This document shows positions 34,301 through 45,455 of a stretch of 64,000 bases of DNA, piece by piece. The stretch's first letter is position 1, and the number at the start of each line of letters is the position of its first letter. The DNA comes from Heliocidaris tuberculata (Eukaryota; Echinodermata; Echinoidea; Camarodonta; Echinometridae). The position numbers and the translations under genes are program-made. The DNA lies in the NCBI GenBank assembly GCA_025618425.1, contig CM046850.1, positions 2,422,986-2,486,985 on the forward strand, in the 5' to 3' direction. The notes under the pieces are model-generated. The model did no database searches. It saw only the letters and a list, made by a program, of their open reading frames with translations, and had not been told where the DNA came from.

Positions 34301-35856
34301 ACGGGCCTGAAAAAACGACTCTCGCTGTTCTGAGACAACAAGTCGAGCGATCGTCGTTTAACATGAGCAGAGAGGTCATCGTTAACAACGAGTTTGCTAA
34401 ACTTAAAGTGTATTTTGTCCACACGGTCCGTAACTACTACGAGGACCCCTGCTTCTCGTGGTTTCGGCGTCAAATACAAGCTCGCTTGTGGTTCTGGAAC
34501 TACAAGTAAACTTGAAGTTTCGAAACTACGAATCCATTCATACGGTCTGAAAAGTTCTACAAGCAAAACTTAAAGTTTAGCTCCCTTCGTGTGAACCTGA
34601 CTAATGTGCTTTTCAGTAGATTTAGCTCCCTTCGTGTGAACCTGACTGATGTGATTTTCAGTAGATTTAGCTCCCTTCGTGTGAACCTGACTGATGTGAT
34701 TTTCAGTAGACTTAGCTCCCTTCGTGTGAACCTGACTAATGTGATTTTAAGTAGATTTAGCTCCTTTCGTGTGAACCTGACTAATATAATTTTTAATAGA
34801 TTTAGCTCCCTTCGTGTGAACCTGACTAATGTGATTTTTCAGTAGATTTTGTTTATATTTTTGCTCGTCCAAACAACCAATCACTAAACGATAATGATAA
34901 ACTATAAAAAGAGTTACTCTGATTTCTCTCAGAATGCATTGCCATTACCGGAAATCAAAACAAGCACAATATAAATCGTATTAAATTCAAAAGAACTCAA
35001 CTACATACCGGGTGACCCCGTTGCCATGCCACCGCCATGAATGAATATAACGCCCGGCTGCAGACCTTCCTTTCGCTTGATCGGTTCATACACACGAACT
35101 TTGACCCCGTCAAAATACGTGACCCTTGACCTGATGTTTGACCCCTTGACTGTCTCTATTGGCCTTGGTTCGATGTTTTCAATGATGAATCGTCTGGCTC
35201 TGATACGAGCGAACATATTGCCTTGATGATACAGGACATACAGATTCTCCTGCAGATGAAAATAACGTGTAAATTGTCAAAATCTATTCTATAATAAATT
35301 TAATTTAAATCAATTATGTATGTCCCTGCGGTGTATTATAAATAATCCTTTCGATTTCTATTCTAACAAGTCCATATATATAGTTTAGATTCAAAGGCGT
35401 AGGCCTACGAGGCGAGACGTGGGGAGGCTGTTGTGAATTTTGAAACTCCCAATATTCAGGCAACCTCCACCTCATAATTAGGGCAAGCGAGACGATCCAT
35501 TCATAGTTTTCATATCTTGTCTAGTATATTTAAATGACAAAAAATAGGTTTACATTTACATGGTAAAGAGTAAAAACAAAATGCAGGATCGCTTCGCTCG
35601 CTTGCAAAATGTAGAAACCCGAAAGTTGATACTCGGGCAAGCGAAGTCAGCTCCTTGGCGAAATTCTGCCAGTACGCCCATGTGTAAAGTGTAGAACGAA
35701 TGAATAATTTCTTACAAAGAATCTGGGTATGACAAGAGATGCCATGAGAAGACGAAATTTCCCAGGTTCTGACAATCCCTTTGGGACCCGGATGCTGCGC
35801 AGATGCATGATGATTACACCAAGCAATGCGCAGGTCGTCATCAAGAAGACCGCCAT
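31326..35856 (-). CDS. AADAC-like serine hydrolase (gene C), complete
   Basis: On the minus strand, exons 35856-35716, 35249-35009, 32858-32795 and 32133-31326 give 1254 bases, 417 residues, phases 0,1,2. The N-terminus MAVFLMTTCALLGVIIM is a signal anchor, followed by RVPKGLSEPGK. HGGG at 118-121, DYRLAPEHPFP at 149-159, Ser192 in GDSAGG, Asp358 in CGFDCLRDDG, His388 in FHGV; the triad is intact. It ends FIRENI like gene B (VRENI), so the two are likely close duplicates in inverted orientation. Intron 2 holds a foldback repeat with a nested MITE and a 45-bp tandem array; a MITE sits about 50 bp upstream of the start codon. It probably encodes an ER-anchored esterase like its paralogues. Confidence 0.92.
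33831..34253. mobile_element. TTAA-flanked MITE nested in a foldback element
   Basis: TTAA at 33827-33830 and 34254-34257 flank AGGGCCCATGCCAGGCAAAT ... GCTTGGCATTTGCCATT. Inner inverted arms include TACCCTGATCATCATTTATG and CATAAATGATGATCAGGGTA. Confidence 0.9.
34577..34848. repeat. 45-bp tandem array, six copies
   Basis: Units beginning TTTAGCTCCCTTCGTGTGAA start at 34577, 34622, 34667, 34712, 34757 and 34802 with few differences. Because 45 is divisible by three, an open frame with a repeated Arg-Val-Asn-Leu-Thr unit runs through it; this is not evidence of a gene. The unit contains the terminal repeat of the foldback element. Confidence 0.95.
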
Positions 35857-35907
35857 GTTGCCTGTGCATGTGAAGAGGAGAAAAATTCAAGGTAGATGCA
35901 TTAAATT

Positions 35908-36239
35908 CCCGGGGAGGCATGTCCCACTGAGACCTGTACACCATCCGCGTAAATCACTTTCTGAAAAGCACCCTAAACGGGGATTGCAGTAGGAGTAGTT
36001 TTGATACCATAGACAGGGAAACCCGTCTAACATCTCTGATTTGTATACCCTTTCTACGGATCTTCTTCTTATCACCTCTAAATTTGATACCCTTTTTCTT
36101 GATTTTTGCTGTTTTTGATACCCTAAACGCGAAACCCGGGTTACGCGCCTATGATGCTGAAAAAGTACCCTTTTTATCCGTTTTCGTGTACGCGGATGAT
36201 GTAGAGGCCTCAATGAGACATCCCCCCCCCCCTCCCCGG
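35908..36239. mobile_element. MITE immediately upstream of gene C
   Basis: Ends CCCGGGGAGGCATGTCCCAC and GAGACATCCCCCCCCCCTCC (then CCGG) are inverted copies, followed inward by ACACCATCCGCGTA and TACGCGGATGATGT. GATACCCT units recur inside. The near end is 52 bases upstream of the gene C ATG. Confidence 0.85.
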
Positions 36240-36491
36240 ATCAAATTACGACGGCTATTTGGGTAATATATTGTAATTATCATATGAATGATAATCATGT
36301 AACTAGGATTCTGTTTGTATATTTTGAAGAAAAAAAAGTGAAGAAAAAAAATATTGGAAGGAACTAAATATTCCTTTAAAATCAGATATGTTGGTGAACA
36401 GTCATTACATATAAAACTTATTTTCATTCACACACGCGTGAAAAGGAAAATAATCTCATTATAATGTATTAGGGCTTGTAAGCATCTATTA

Positions 36492-36498
<7 letters not shown>

Positions 36499-36561
<63 letters not shown>
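36499..36561. repeat. (TA)n microsatellite
   Basis: An uninterrupted alternating TA tract of about 60 bases. A second similar tract lies at about 38768-38829. Confidence 0.95.
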
Positions 36562-36563
<2 letters not shown>

Positions 36564-38767
36564 GCATTTAAATGAGGAAAGAGAGGGGCAATTTTTTGTA
36601 TTTGCATTTTCTTGAGTATTTCGTTCCATATTTAAACACCATTATATTTGTCTTTATTTAACAAAAATGAAATACTACGAAGACAGAGAAAAAGGTAGTT
36701 ACGTTGAAATGAAATATCTAAGGCCAAATGAAATTAATTTATTGTTTCTAGTCCCCTTCTCCTTCTTTTCTTTTGGGGGGGTGGCCCGCCTCAATTTTTT
36801 TTTTTTTTTTTTTGTTATTTGATATTGTTCTGAAAAAAAATGAATACAAATCTGAGGACATCTAGACAATGACGTAACGCAATCATTAATATAAATGCAA
36901 TTCCACCTTGTTTGGAGCCTCTCAAGTGCATCTACAAATTGGATAGAAATAGGATGATTTGTATTGAAACTGACCCAGTAGAATTCTAGTGTACATATTA
37001 GGGAAAATATCAAATAATAAAGAACATGGAACTCCCTCCTCCTGAAATTCGAAAAATCCTAACGAATTATTGTACTTGGCTTGACGAGGCGAGAGAAAAA
37101 TAAAGAGTGAAGAGACCAAAAAGAAAAAAACAGATCAGGGAAGAGACAGAAAGAAAACTTAGTGAAATGGAAGAAAGGGGGTAAAAATATATTCTACTTT
37201 GGATATGACCTTGCACCTTGTACATGTTCATGCATTGCCATTCCGATATCGGTGAGTCATAAGATGGAGGGAAGTACTGAGCCGTCATTTTGAAAGTCAC
37301 CTTGAGATCTATTTATACTATACCCTTTCAGTATATGCATGCCAACATTATATCTCACCGTAATAAAATTACTATTACCATCTTCCCTGTTTGCAAATAT
37401 AATCCGGGATGTGTTCCGCTACTTCCGCGTTAGGGTCTACCAGTTTCATGGTTTCACTAGTATAAGGAGCCCATGCAGTATATAGGCCTACTTCCTTAAT
37501 TTAACATTCTTTAACATAGATATTGCCCATACAGTCATACATGAACTATATCATGTAGAAATTTTGTCTACGTCATTATACAAACGGGACCAACGTGATA
37601 TTATAATTATATAGCATATGCAAATTTGATGTACGGTGATGGGTGTAGCATTTAGGATCGTTCAAAAATAGAATAACTGGTTTCATGCCTCGATCGTTAT
37701 AAATTATGGCTGTCTACTCTGACACATTCGACATATCTCATTCAGAAAAGTATCTCATTCAGAAACGGTACGCCTGGGGAGAAGCCTTTTACAGTGCGTC
37801 ACATACGGCTATCTTATTACGTACAATTTTAAGAGTAATTAATGAGCTGTTAGACAGAGAGGAATACCAGGGATGGTGAAAGAATACCAGATGCCGGTAG
37901 GTTTGATCATAACATACCCGTGTGGCGCATTGTACATGACCCATGATGTCACTCACACTTATGCGAGGTTATTAGAGATAACCCATAATGTATGAGTGGC
38001 TAAGGCTATAAGTGGCTAAGGCTATAAAATAATTATTAAGCCCCACTTGTGCACAAGCAATGCCTCAATCATTCCCTGCCTCAATCATGTCCCATTCACA
38101 CATAAACCTAGAGTACAAAATCTAGAGTACAAAATATATGCTAGCTATAGCTTTCACGTGGGAATCTACAAGCAGAATATAGCTGGCAAGAGACTTACCG
38201 CCCAATGCTGAACGCAGCGCAGCTCCTCTTTCTTAGCTCAGTCTGTACAGGTATACAAGGCTCGCTGGATACTGAAATGATGGATTACATTTAGATCACG
38301 TTGATTGAAGCATGTTTTCGCTTCTATGGCCAGGTCCTTGTGAGCACTTTTCATTTATAGGATGACCAGTCATTCACTACAGTCACTTCGGCCTCTTAAA
38401 TGGTAGTGAGTGGGAGGTAGGATTCTGTCAATAATAAAGCCTGTTTAATGATGCGCGGTCAGTCGCTAGTCTCGTACTCTCAGTAGTTGTTCGTTTCACT
38501 TGTCCTTTACTTGCACGGTCGATAAGTCTTCTTCTTCTTGTTACTCCTCAACATTCCATCAGGAACCAAACGAGGATGATGAGGGAGTGCGCAGTGTTAC
38601 TTAATTAGTCCTTATTACTGGAGTCTTGGTTGCGAAAATAGTTGGTTACTTAATCTTTAATCTTAGTCTTTAATCTTAACATCTGGAAGATGTAAAACGC
38701 ATATCTTCCTGGTTGTATACTATACTGTTGGTAGTATATATACGCTCTAAATATATCTGTAACTATA

Positions 38768-38773
38768 TTTTTT

Positions 38774-38829
<56 letters not shown>
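38768..38829. repeat. (TA)n microsatellite
   Basis: An uninterrupted alternating AT tract of about 60 bases; the open frame through it (Tyr-Ile repeats) is an artefact. Confidence 0.95.
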
Positions 38830-38833
<4 letters not shown>

Positions 38834-39600
38834 CATATGTATGATGTACCCTGTTATATGTTTATGAACAGAATATTGATGTAAATCAATGTTTAATAAA
38901 TAAAATTCCGAAATTCCCTTGCCTTTTTCGAGACGATCTCTTTTTCGAGCCGTTTTCTTCTGTCGTTACGAAAGCAAGACGAATCGATGGCAGTATTGAA
39001 CTTGGATTTAGCCAGACCCCAGACTTATAAGATTACAGAAGATATCTATCTAATGTCAATGCACTATTCCTATCAGGGATCAGTTCTTTTCAATCAGGGT
39101 TGAACAGATATTGGTACTAGTCTTTCCTCGCAAACATCTTGACATTCTGCTCGGTTTATCCATCCATAACTGACAAAAGAACGGCGTATATAGGCAGGCT
39201 TCTCAGCAGGAATGTGTTTGCCCTTGGTCGAAATAGAGTGATATAGGGTTATTCGGTATCCCAGAGGTGGTTTGCAGGGTCGCGTATCAACTCTGCAGGT
39301 TGAAAGTATGTATTGACATACACTGCCCTCCAAAAGTTTGGGTACACCTGTAATAAAGACCTGATTTCTCACAATCACCCACAGTTCATCTATCATCAGA
39401 TTTGTGGCACTGCAACAATATGGTATCAAACTGAAGAGTAGACTTCAGCCTTCAAGTTGACACCAGTTTAACATAATGTAAATCATTTCAGGAGGCAGGC
39501 ATGCGGAATATGACCATATGGCAACCTAACCCTCCCCCCCCCCCCCTCCCAAAAATAATAAATAAATAAATAAATAAATACAATTATTTAAAAAAAAATT

Positions 39601-39632
<32 letters not shown>

Positions 39633-40138
39633 TGTATGTATATATGTATGTATATAATTTCCAGTGGAAAATAGGAGGCCATTGGTTTGGTCAGTTGTGC
39701 CAGCATTTTTTGCCCTTTCTGTATACGTACTCTACAAATCTTATACCTGTGTTTGTACTGATGAATATTACAAATTTGTTGATTGCTATACAATAAGCAT
39801 TCCTATACTCGTGCAGAAAACAAGCTAGTATTTCCATCTAAAAAACACATCAACATTTTGGGAACACTGCAATACTTTTTTGTTTCATTTTATTTCATGG
39901 GAAGTCATATTCTTTGCATTTGCGTATACCCACAAGGAAAATAATGACTACATGAATAATGGTACGTCATTAGATGCACATTTATTTATTTTTCAAATTT
40001 TTATCTTATTATGTTTGGAACCATAGGCATTTCTCATCTAAGAAACCGCCCCTGGCAGCGTTCACAATTCCTGGGCATCCGGCTGATCAAGTTGTGGAGG
40101 TGGTTGTGAAGATATTCTCTGGAAATGTCTTTCTGTGC

Positions 40139-40655
40139 CAGGGGCGTCGATCCTGGTGGGGCAAGGGGAAGTTTCCCCCCCCCCGAAAATATTGGGGGCA
40201 AACATATCGTTTTCCCCCATACCCCCCCCCCCCCCCCACCCCCCAAAAAAAAATAAAATAAAAATAAAAATAAAAAGATAAATAAATAAATAAATCCGGG
40301 GGTGTAAAATAATAAGGAAAATGCTGATGCAAAACTTAGGAAATTAAACGAGAAAAGAAAACAAGAAAAGGACTTCAGAACTAGAAAAAGTCTGAAAAAT
40401 CTTGCTCGCTCGCTTCGCTCGCTCGCACATGAATCATTAGACCATCACACAACTACTAATTGGAGAAGCTGAAGAAGTGTCCATGCAGAACCACAAAAAA
40501 AAAAGGAAGAAGATGATGCTAAATAGTGTATTAAATCATGTTAATTAGACTGCAGGGTATACCAATGTCACAAAATGGTCCTTTTTTTGCTTTATGTTGA
40601 CCCCTTTTTTGCTGGTCCCCCCCCCCCCCACCTTGAAAGACGCTCCGCCGCCCCT
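40139..40655. mobile_element. Nested homopolymer-rich repeat inside the Tc1-like element
   Basis: It starts CAGGGGCGTCGATCCTGGTG and ends CTCCGCCGCCCCTG, with C runs and GCTCGCTTCGCTCGCTCGCA shared with 8665-9535. It lies between the left arm and the transposase remnant. Confidence 0.6.
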
Positions 40656-40789
40656 GCACGGTGGAGAAGCTGGTAGTTAAGAGGCGTTAAAAAATCATGT
40701 GCGAAATGAACATCGTTACGTTAGGCTGTCTTGCCCCCCCCCCCCCTCCCCCAATCCGATTGACGCCACTGCCTTCTGAAGATGAAAAA

Positions 40790-40960
40790 GTTTTGTCTTC
40801 CAGCGGGACAATGACCCCAATTATTCCTTAAGGCTATGCTAAAGTTACCTGGAGCAAAAAGAAGAGAAAAGGTCCTGAAAATCATGGATTGGTTAGCCCC
40901 AGTCCCCAGATCTGAATCCGATAGAGTTGATATGGGAAGAACCGGACAGGAGGGACTCAG
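40790..40960 (+). pseudogene. Remnant of Tc1-type transposase catalytic domain
   Basis: The plus-strand translation with stops reads QRDNDPNYSLRLC, then SYLEQKEEKR, then PQSPDLNPIELIWEE. DNDP carries the second catalytic aspartate and SPDLNPIE the third acidic residue of Tc1 DDE transposases. Stops and lost N-terminal part show it is dead. Confidence 0.8.
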
Positions 40961-42499
40961 AAAAATGCCCAGCAAATGAGCTTCATCTTCAGAAGGCATT
41001 GAAATACATTTCCAGTGACTACCTTCCAGCAGAATATTACCACATTCCTCAAGGCTTTGTAAAAACTCCCTCTATAATACAGAAGAGGAAGTGGTCCTGA
41101 AAATCCCGGGAGGGGGGGAGGGGTACTCAAGTTTTATTTTGATGGGGGTGTGCCTCAGCCAACCCCAAAATGGGGGTCTAAGGAACTGACTAGACGCGAG
41201 AAACATAATAGGGTCTTTGGAACGGTGGATCTATACCCAGCTGAGCGAAAAAATTCTTCGGAATGCACAGAAATACATTTTCAGTGACTACCTCCACAAG
41301 ACAATACTTCCACAATATGACCAGCTGGATGCCCAGGATGTGTCGCGCTGTGTTCGATACCAAGGGCGGGTTCTCTGATGAGAAGTCTCCATGATTCGAA
41401 ACGTGATTACCTAAAACTGAAAAATAAGCATATGCGCATTTTTCTTGTGGGTATACGCAAATGCATAGAATATGACTTCCCATGAAATAAAATGAAACAA
41501 AAAAGCGTTGCGGTGTTCCCAAAATGTTGATGTGTTTCTTAGAAGAAAATAATAGCTTGTTTTCTGTATGAGTAAAGGAACGATTATTGTATGTTAGTTA
41601 ATAAGTTTTTAATATTTTTTTTTTTTTTTAAATTCTTCATTAATCCTTTGTATGATCTGATTGTACACCTTTTGTGACCAATGCTATAATAAAACATATA
41701 AATATAAAAAAAAAAAGTTTTTAATATTAATCAGTACAAACAAGGGCCATATTTTGTAGAATGCCCAGAGTTCAAAATTGCTGGTACAGCAGAGCAAACC
41801 AATGATCTCATATTTTCCACTGGAATTATTTTTTTTTTTTTTTTTTGGGGGGGGGGGGGGGGGGTAGTTTAACATATATCGCATGACTGCCTGCTGAAAT
41901 GATTTACATTATGTTAAACTGGTGTCAACTTGAAGGCTGAAGTCTACTCTTCAGTTTGATACCATATTGCTGAAGTGCCATAAATCTGATGATAAATAAA
42001 CTGTGGGTGATTGTGTGAAATCAGTTCTTATTACAGGTCTACCCAAACTTATGGAGGGCAATGTACATGTACCCTTATCGGTACCCGTTTATCAAGGAGA
42101 ATTTTCCTTCGACGTCTCTTTTTGTCTGACGTCTCCCACTCTAAAAATATTTCAGAACAGAGGCAGTTGTTATTATTATTGAGATTCATTCAGCCTTGGA
42201 GCCATAGCTAAGCTTAATAAATTGACAATGAACTAAACCTTGTCTAATAATAGAGAGCATACAGTTATTTAGTATAGTATAGTCGGTATAGTATTTTTCG
42301 TGCAGACGGTTCACTTCTTTACATGGCGATATCCTATACATGCCTTACAAGCATCAAAATCGAAAAATAAATATCATGAACAAATAAAAAATAAATGTCA
42401 TGAATATTATAAAAAATAAATGTCATGAATATTATGACGCTATTGCTTTTTAACCTGTCATTATTCGTAAAAATGGAATGGAGAACTTACTCCCGCTCT

Positions 42500-42503
42500 T
42501 TCT

Positions 42504-42534
<31 letters not shown>

Positions 42535-42563
42535 ATTCTATTCCTGCTCTATCCCCCACTCTC

Positions 42564-42594
<31 letters not shown>

Positions 42595-42797
42595 ACATGT
42601 ATACTGTTTCCTCATCCCACATCTCTCTCTCTCTCTCTCCATTCTCTTTCTGCTCTACCCCCCCCCTCTTTCTCTCTCTCTCTACCTCTCTCTTTCTTTC
42701 TACATGTATAATTTTCCTCATCCCACATCTCTCGCGCTCTCTCTCTCTCTCTCTCTACCTCTCTTTTTCTTTCTACATAATCTTTCGTCATCCCACA

Positions 42798-42829
<32 letters not shown>

Positions 42830-42836
42830 TACATCC
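42500..42836. repeat. Compound (CT)n minisatellite
   Basis: Four or more blocks of (CT)n alternate with TTTCTTTCTACATGTATA-like and CCTCATCCCACATCTCTC spacers at roughly 70-80 base spacing, a higher-order repeat of a microsatellite. Confidence 0.85.
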
Positions 42837-43247
42837 ACAACTTATTTGCCAATATATTGCCATTTACCATGTTTACACACTAATGAACTTTCTTTTCCCC
42901 AATATTTTATCAAGTTGTGCGCTTGTGTACATTTTCATAACGAAATAATGAATCGACTAAGTAATCAATCATTCTCAATCAATCAGTAACATGATGAATA
43001 ATGAATAAAATATGAAAGTAACAATAAAAACATTCAAATCAATTCAACCACTGAAACAAAAAAATATATATCATGGAGATGATGTAAGCACCTCAATCAC
43101 ACTGCCAAACAGTATGTCGTATCATACCTCGGTCACACCAGCAAGACAGAACAAAACATTACACTACACCGAATGGACAAGAGTTGGACAATATGGTTTG
43201 GAGTCAGTTTTATTTGGCGGTGTGACTGTATACTGTACTGGGGTGTA

Positions 43248-43751
43248 GTAGCTACGTTCATACGTGACTTGCGGTTTCGAAACTTTAAGTTAACGAAGCC
43301 ACGACACCACGAACCCGCAACGAGGGTTCACACGAGCCTGAAACAACGAGCTGAAACTACAAGCCGAGCGATCTTTGTGGTTAACCCCGGAAGTAAATAC
43401 TACCGATTGTGTCTACAGTATACATACAGCTCCTGTTTTCATAATTCACGCGAAGGGTATGACCCGGAAATTTAACATGAACAGCGAGGTCATCCTTAAC
43501 CACAAGTTTGCGAAACTTAAAGTTTATTCCGTTCACATGGGCCGTAACTGCGATGGAGGACCCCCGCTGCTCATGGTTTCGGCCTTAACCACGAGCTCGC
43601 TTGTGGTTCTAGAACTACAAGTAAACTTAAAGTTTCGAAACCACGAGTCCGTTCATACGGGCTGAAACTACAAGATAACTACAAGTTAACTTAAAGTTTT
43701 GAAACTACAAGCGAATCTTAAAATTTAGCTCCCATCGTGTGAACGTAACTA
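43248..43751. mobile_element. Foldback element (TAGCTACGTTCATACG end), copy 2
   Basis: Ends TAGCTACGTTCATACGTGAC and GCTCCCATCGTGTGAACGTA form an inverted pair (TACGTTCAYACG). The interior has inverted AACTTTAAGTT and ACTTAAAGTTTCGAAACCAC motifs. Colinear with 33775-34850 once the nested MITE there is removed. Confidence 0.8.
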
Positions 43752-44977
43752 GTGTCATATTGTTGCTGTCCTTTTACCTGAGTGGGTCTATTATATACAA
43801 TCACACTGAGATACGGTTCAAGGCGAATTGTGCTTCCATTCCGAATACATCCTTTATTTGGAGGTCTATATGCAAACAAAAAAAACAGCAAGCTTTTTGA
43901 GCACAGAATTTTTCTGTGATTTTTATAGATGCATGATTATCACAGATAGAACTCACATTTTATTGAGCATATGAGCCCATGTAGGTTTCTATTCAGATCA
44001 TTTTTACCAGGAAGAAAACTTAATCTTTAATAACCTGCTAAACTGGTCTGTGACAGGTTGTAGCCAGATGTTCGGCCCGACGGAAATATAGAGTCGCAAA
44101 ATATTTCATATTTTATGAGCACTGCCGTTTAACCATATCTGCTTGCAAATACTGTTTTGCAAATCATTTATTTTCTGATTGTATTTCTGGTATATACATA
44201 GTATTTTTGAATGGTAGGAATTAGCCTTATAGTACAGTAGGCTTATCGAGAGTTGTAGTCGTCATAAAATATTTCGCAAATTACAAAAAAAAAAAAAAAA
44301 AGAATGTACACTCCACAGATGATTCTCATGTCGATGCAAAGTTTTGTCAATATATTTTTTTTTATCTCGATACAGTTCAATGAGTGGAGGCTCTTCGAAT
44401 GTCCAAGCTGCATAGAAAAAGCAAAAAAAAAGGAAGGGAGAAAGGAGAATTGAACATGAGAATAGGGTGATGCGACTCCTAATAAACCATTTTCGCTCGT
44501 CTTTCATACCTGTCCAGTATTAAAGATAAAGTTGAGTTCTGGACAGGCGATTACATAGAGAAGGAAACTGTCTGAAAGCAATTTAGAAAGGATGTCTTTT
44601 ATAAGAAATGGTGTATACTGTGAGGTTTTCGAATCATCAAAATGATGAGAAATTGACTCAATCTACGTTTTGATGACCCGTGTATCCCCTTCCCCTACTG
44701 ACGATACACCACTGTGAGACAAAGCCCGCATTCGAGTGTAAGCATTTCTTTGTCATTTTCCATGTTTTAAGACTGTCCAGTGTCCTTATTTTGTTTCCAG
44801 TCGACTTTTGGGATTTGGATTTCAATGACAATATAGTTTGATAAGGCATGATATCGACATTTTCAAATACGAAAATGAGAAATGATAGTGTAGGATGCGA
44901 AATTCAGTTTCTAAAAAGAAGGATCAGGTTACAGTTCGGAACTTTTAATAAAGCCCATTTACGGTTTTGGTTAGCCC

Positions 44978-45083
44978 CACCCACCCTCCCCCCCCCCCCC
45001 CCCGAAAAAAAAGAGACAGAAGTATAATGATAATGATGATAATAATAATAAGAAGAAGAAGACGAATTATAATAATAATAATG

Positions 45084-45135
<52 letters not shown>

Positions 45136-45292
45136 TAATAATAATAATAATAATAACAATGATACTAACAATATTACTAATAATCATTGTAATAATAATA
45201 ATAGTAATAATAATAATGATAATAGTAATAAATAATAATAATAATAATAACAATAATAATAATAATGGTAAATGAATAAATCAGTCAATAAA
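44978..45292. repeat. C run followed by (TAA)n microsatellite
   Basis: CCCACCCTCC and a run of C (about 44988-45003) precede about 220 bases of ATA/TAA units. Poly-Ile and poly-Asn frames here are artefacts. Confidence 0.95.
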
Positions 45293-45422
45293 TAAATCAA
45301 TTTGTTAATTAATTATAAAAAAAATAAAAATGATATTGCTCTCATCATTATTCTCAGGGAAAGGCAGTATTTCAGAACTTCCAGGGCAGCATGCAGGATG
45401 ACTTTGAGCTCATGCTTAAAAA

Positions 45423-45428
45423 TTTATT
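45423..45428 (-). promoter_or_regulatory. Candidate poly(A) signal AATAAA of gene D
   Basis: AATAAA on the minus strand lies 27 bases past the gene D stop codon, which would imply a very short 3' UTR. Alternatively a chance match in A/T-rich sequence. Confidence 0.35.
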
Positions 45429-45455
45429 GGGAAATTCTTCAACAGAGAGAGTTAA

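Larger units (their letters stand above)
33775..34850. mobile_element. Foldback element (TAGCTACGTTCATACG end), copy 1
   Basis: The left end TAGCTACGTTCATACGGGAC and internal phrases GAGGGTTCACACGGGCCTGA, CGAGCGATC and AACTACAAGTAAACTT match copy 2 at 43248-43751. Copy 1 is split by a TTAA MITE at 33831-34253 and its right end is expanded into a tandem array at 34577-34848. It lies in gene C intron 2. Confidence 0.8.
39321..42063. mobile_element. Tc1/mariner-like element with long inverted repeats
   Basis: TA at 39319-39320 and 42064-42065 flank ends CACTGCCCTCCAAAAGTTTG and AACTTATGGAGGGCAATG. The arms mirror each other for several hundred bases: for example AAGTCATATTCTTTGCATTT near 39903 matches the inverse near 41465. 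Between the arms lie a broken transposase fragment and other repeats. TA duplication and the CACTGCCCTCC end are typical of Tc1 elements; the element is inactive. Confidence 0.85.
35857..45455. other. Intergenic region between genes C (5' side) and D (3' side)
   Basis: No gene recognised. It holds a MITE close to the gene C start (35908-36239), TA microsatellites, a Tc1-like element with nested repeats (39321-42063), a compound CT array (42500-42836), foldback copy 2 (43248-43751) and a TAA microsatellite (44978-45292). The 37200-38700 stretch is the least repetitive and could carry upstream control sequence of gene C, but no element can be named. Confidence 0.6.

Noticed and set aside
34591..34845. 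Open frame with repeated RVNLT units that looked like a small repeat protein
   Set aside because: The 45-bp tandem array is a multiple of three and derives from a transposon end within gene C intron 2.
34577..34848. CRISPR-like repeat array
   Set aside because: Units are directly adjacent with no unique spacers, in a eukaryotic intron.
35510..36213. Minus-strand frames covering gene C exon 1 and the upstream MITE
   Set aside because: They read exon 1 in the wrong frame or translate the MITE; the start MAVFLMTTCALLG with the GTAAGA donor at 35715 fits the paralogues.
42425..42989. Ser/Leu-rich open frames
   Set aside because: They are translations of (CT)n repeats; no splice context or homology.
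44945..45275. Poly-Ile and poly-Asn open frames on both strands
   Set aside because: They are translations of a (TAA)n microsatellite.
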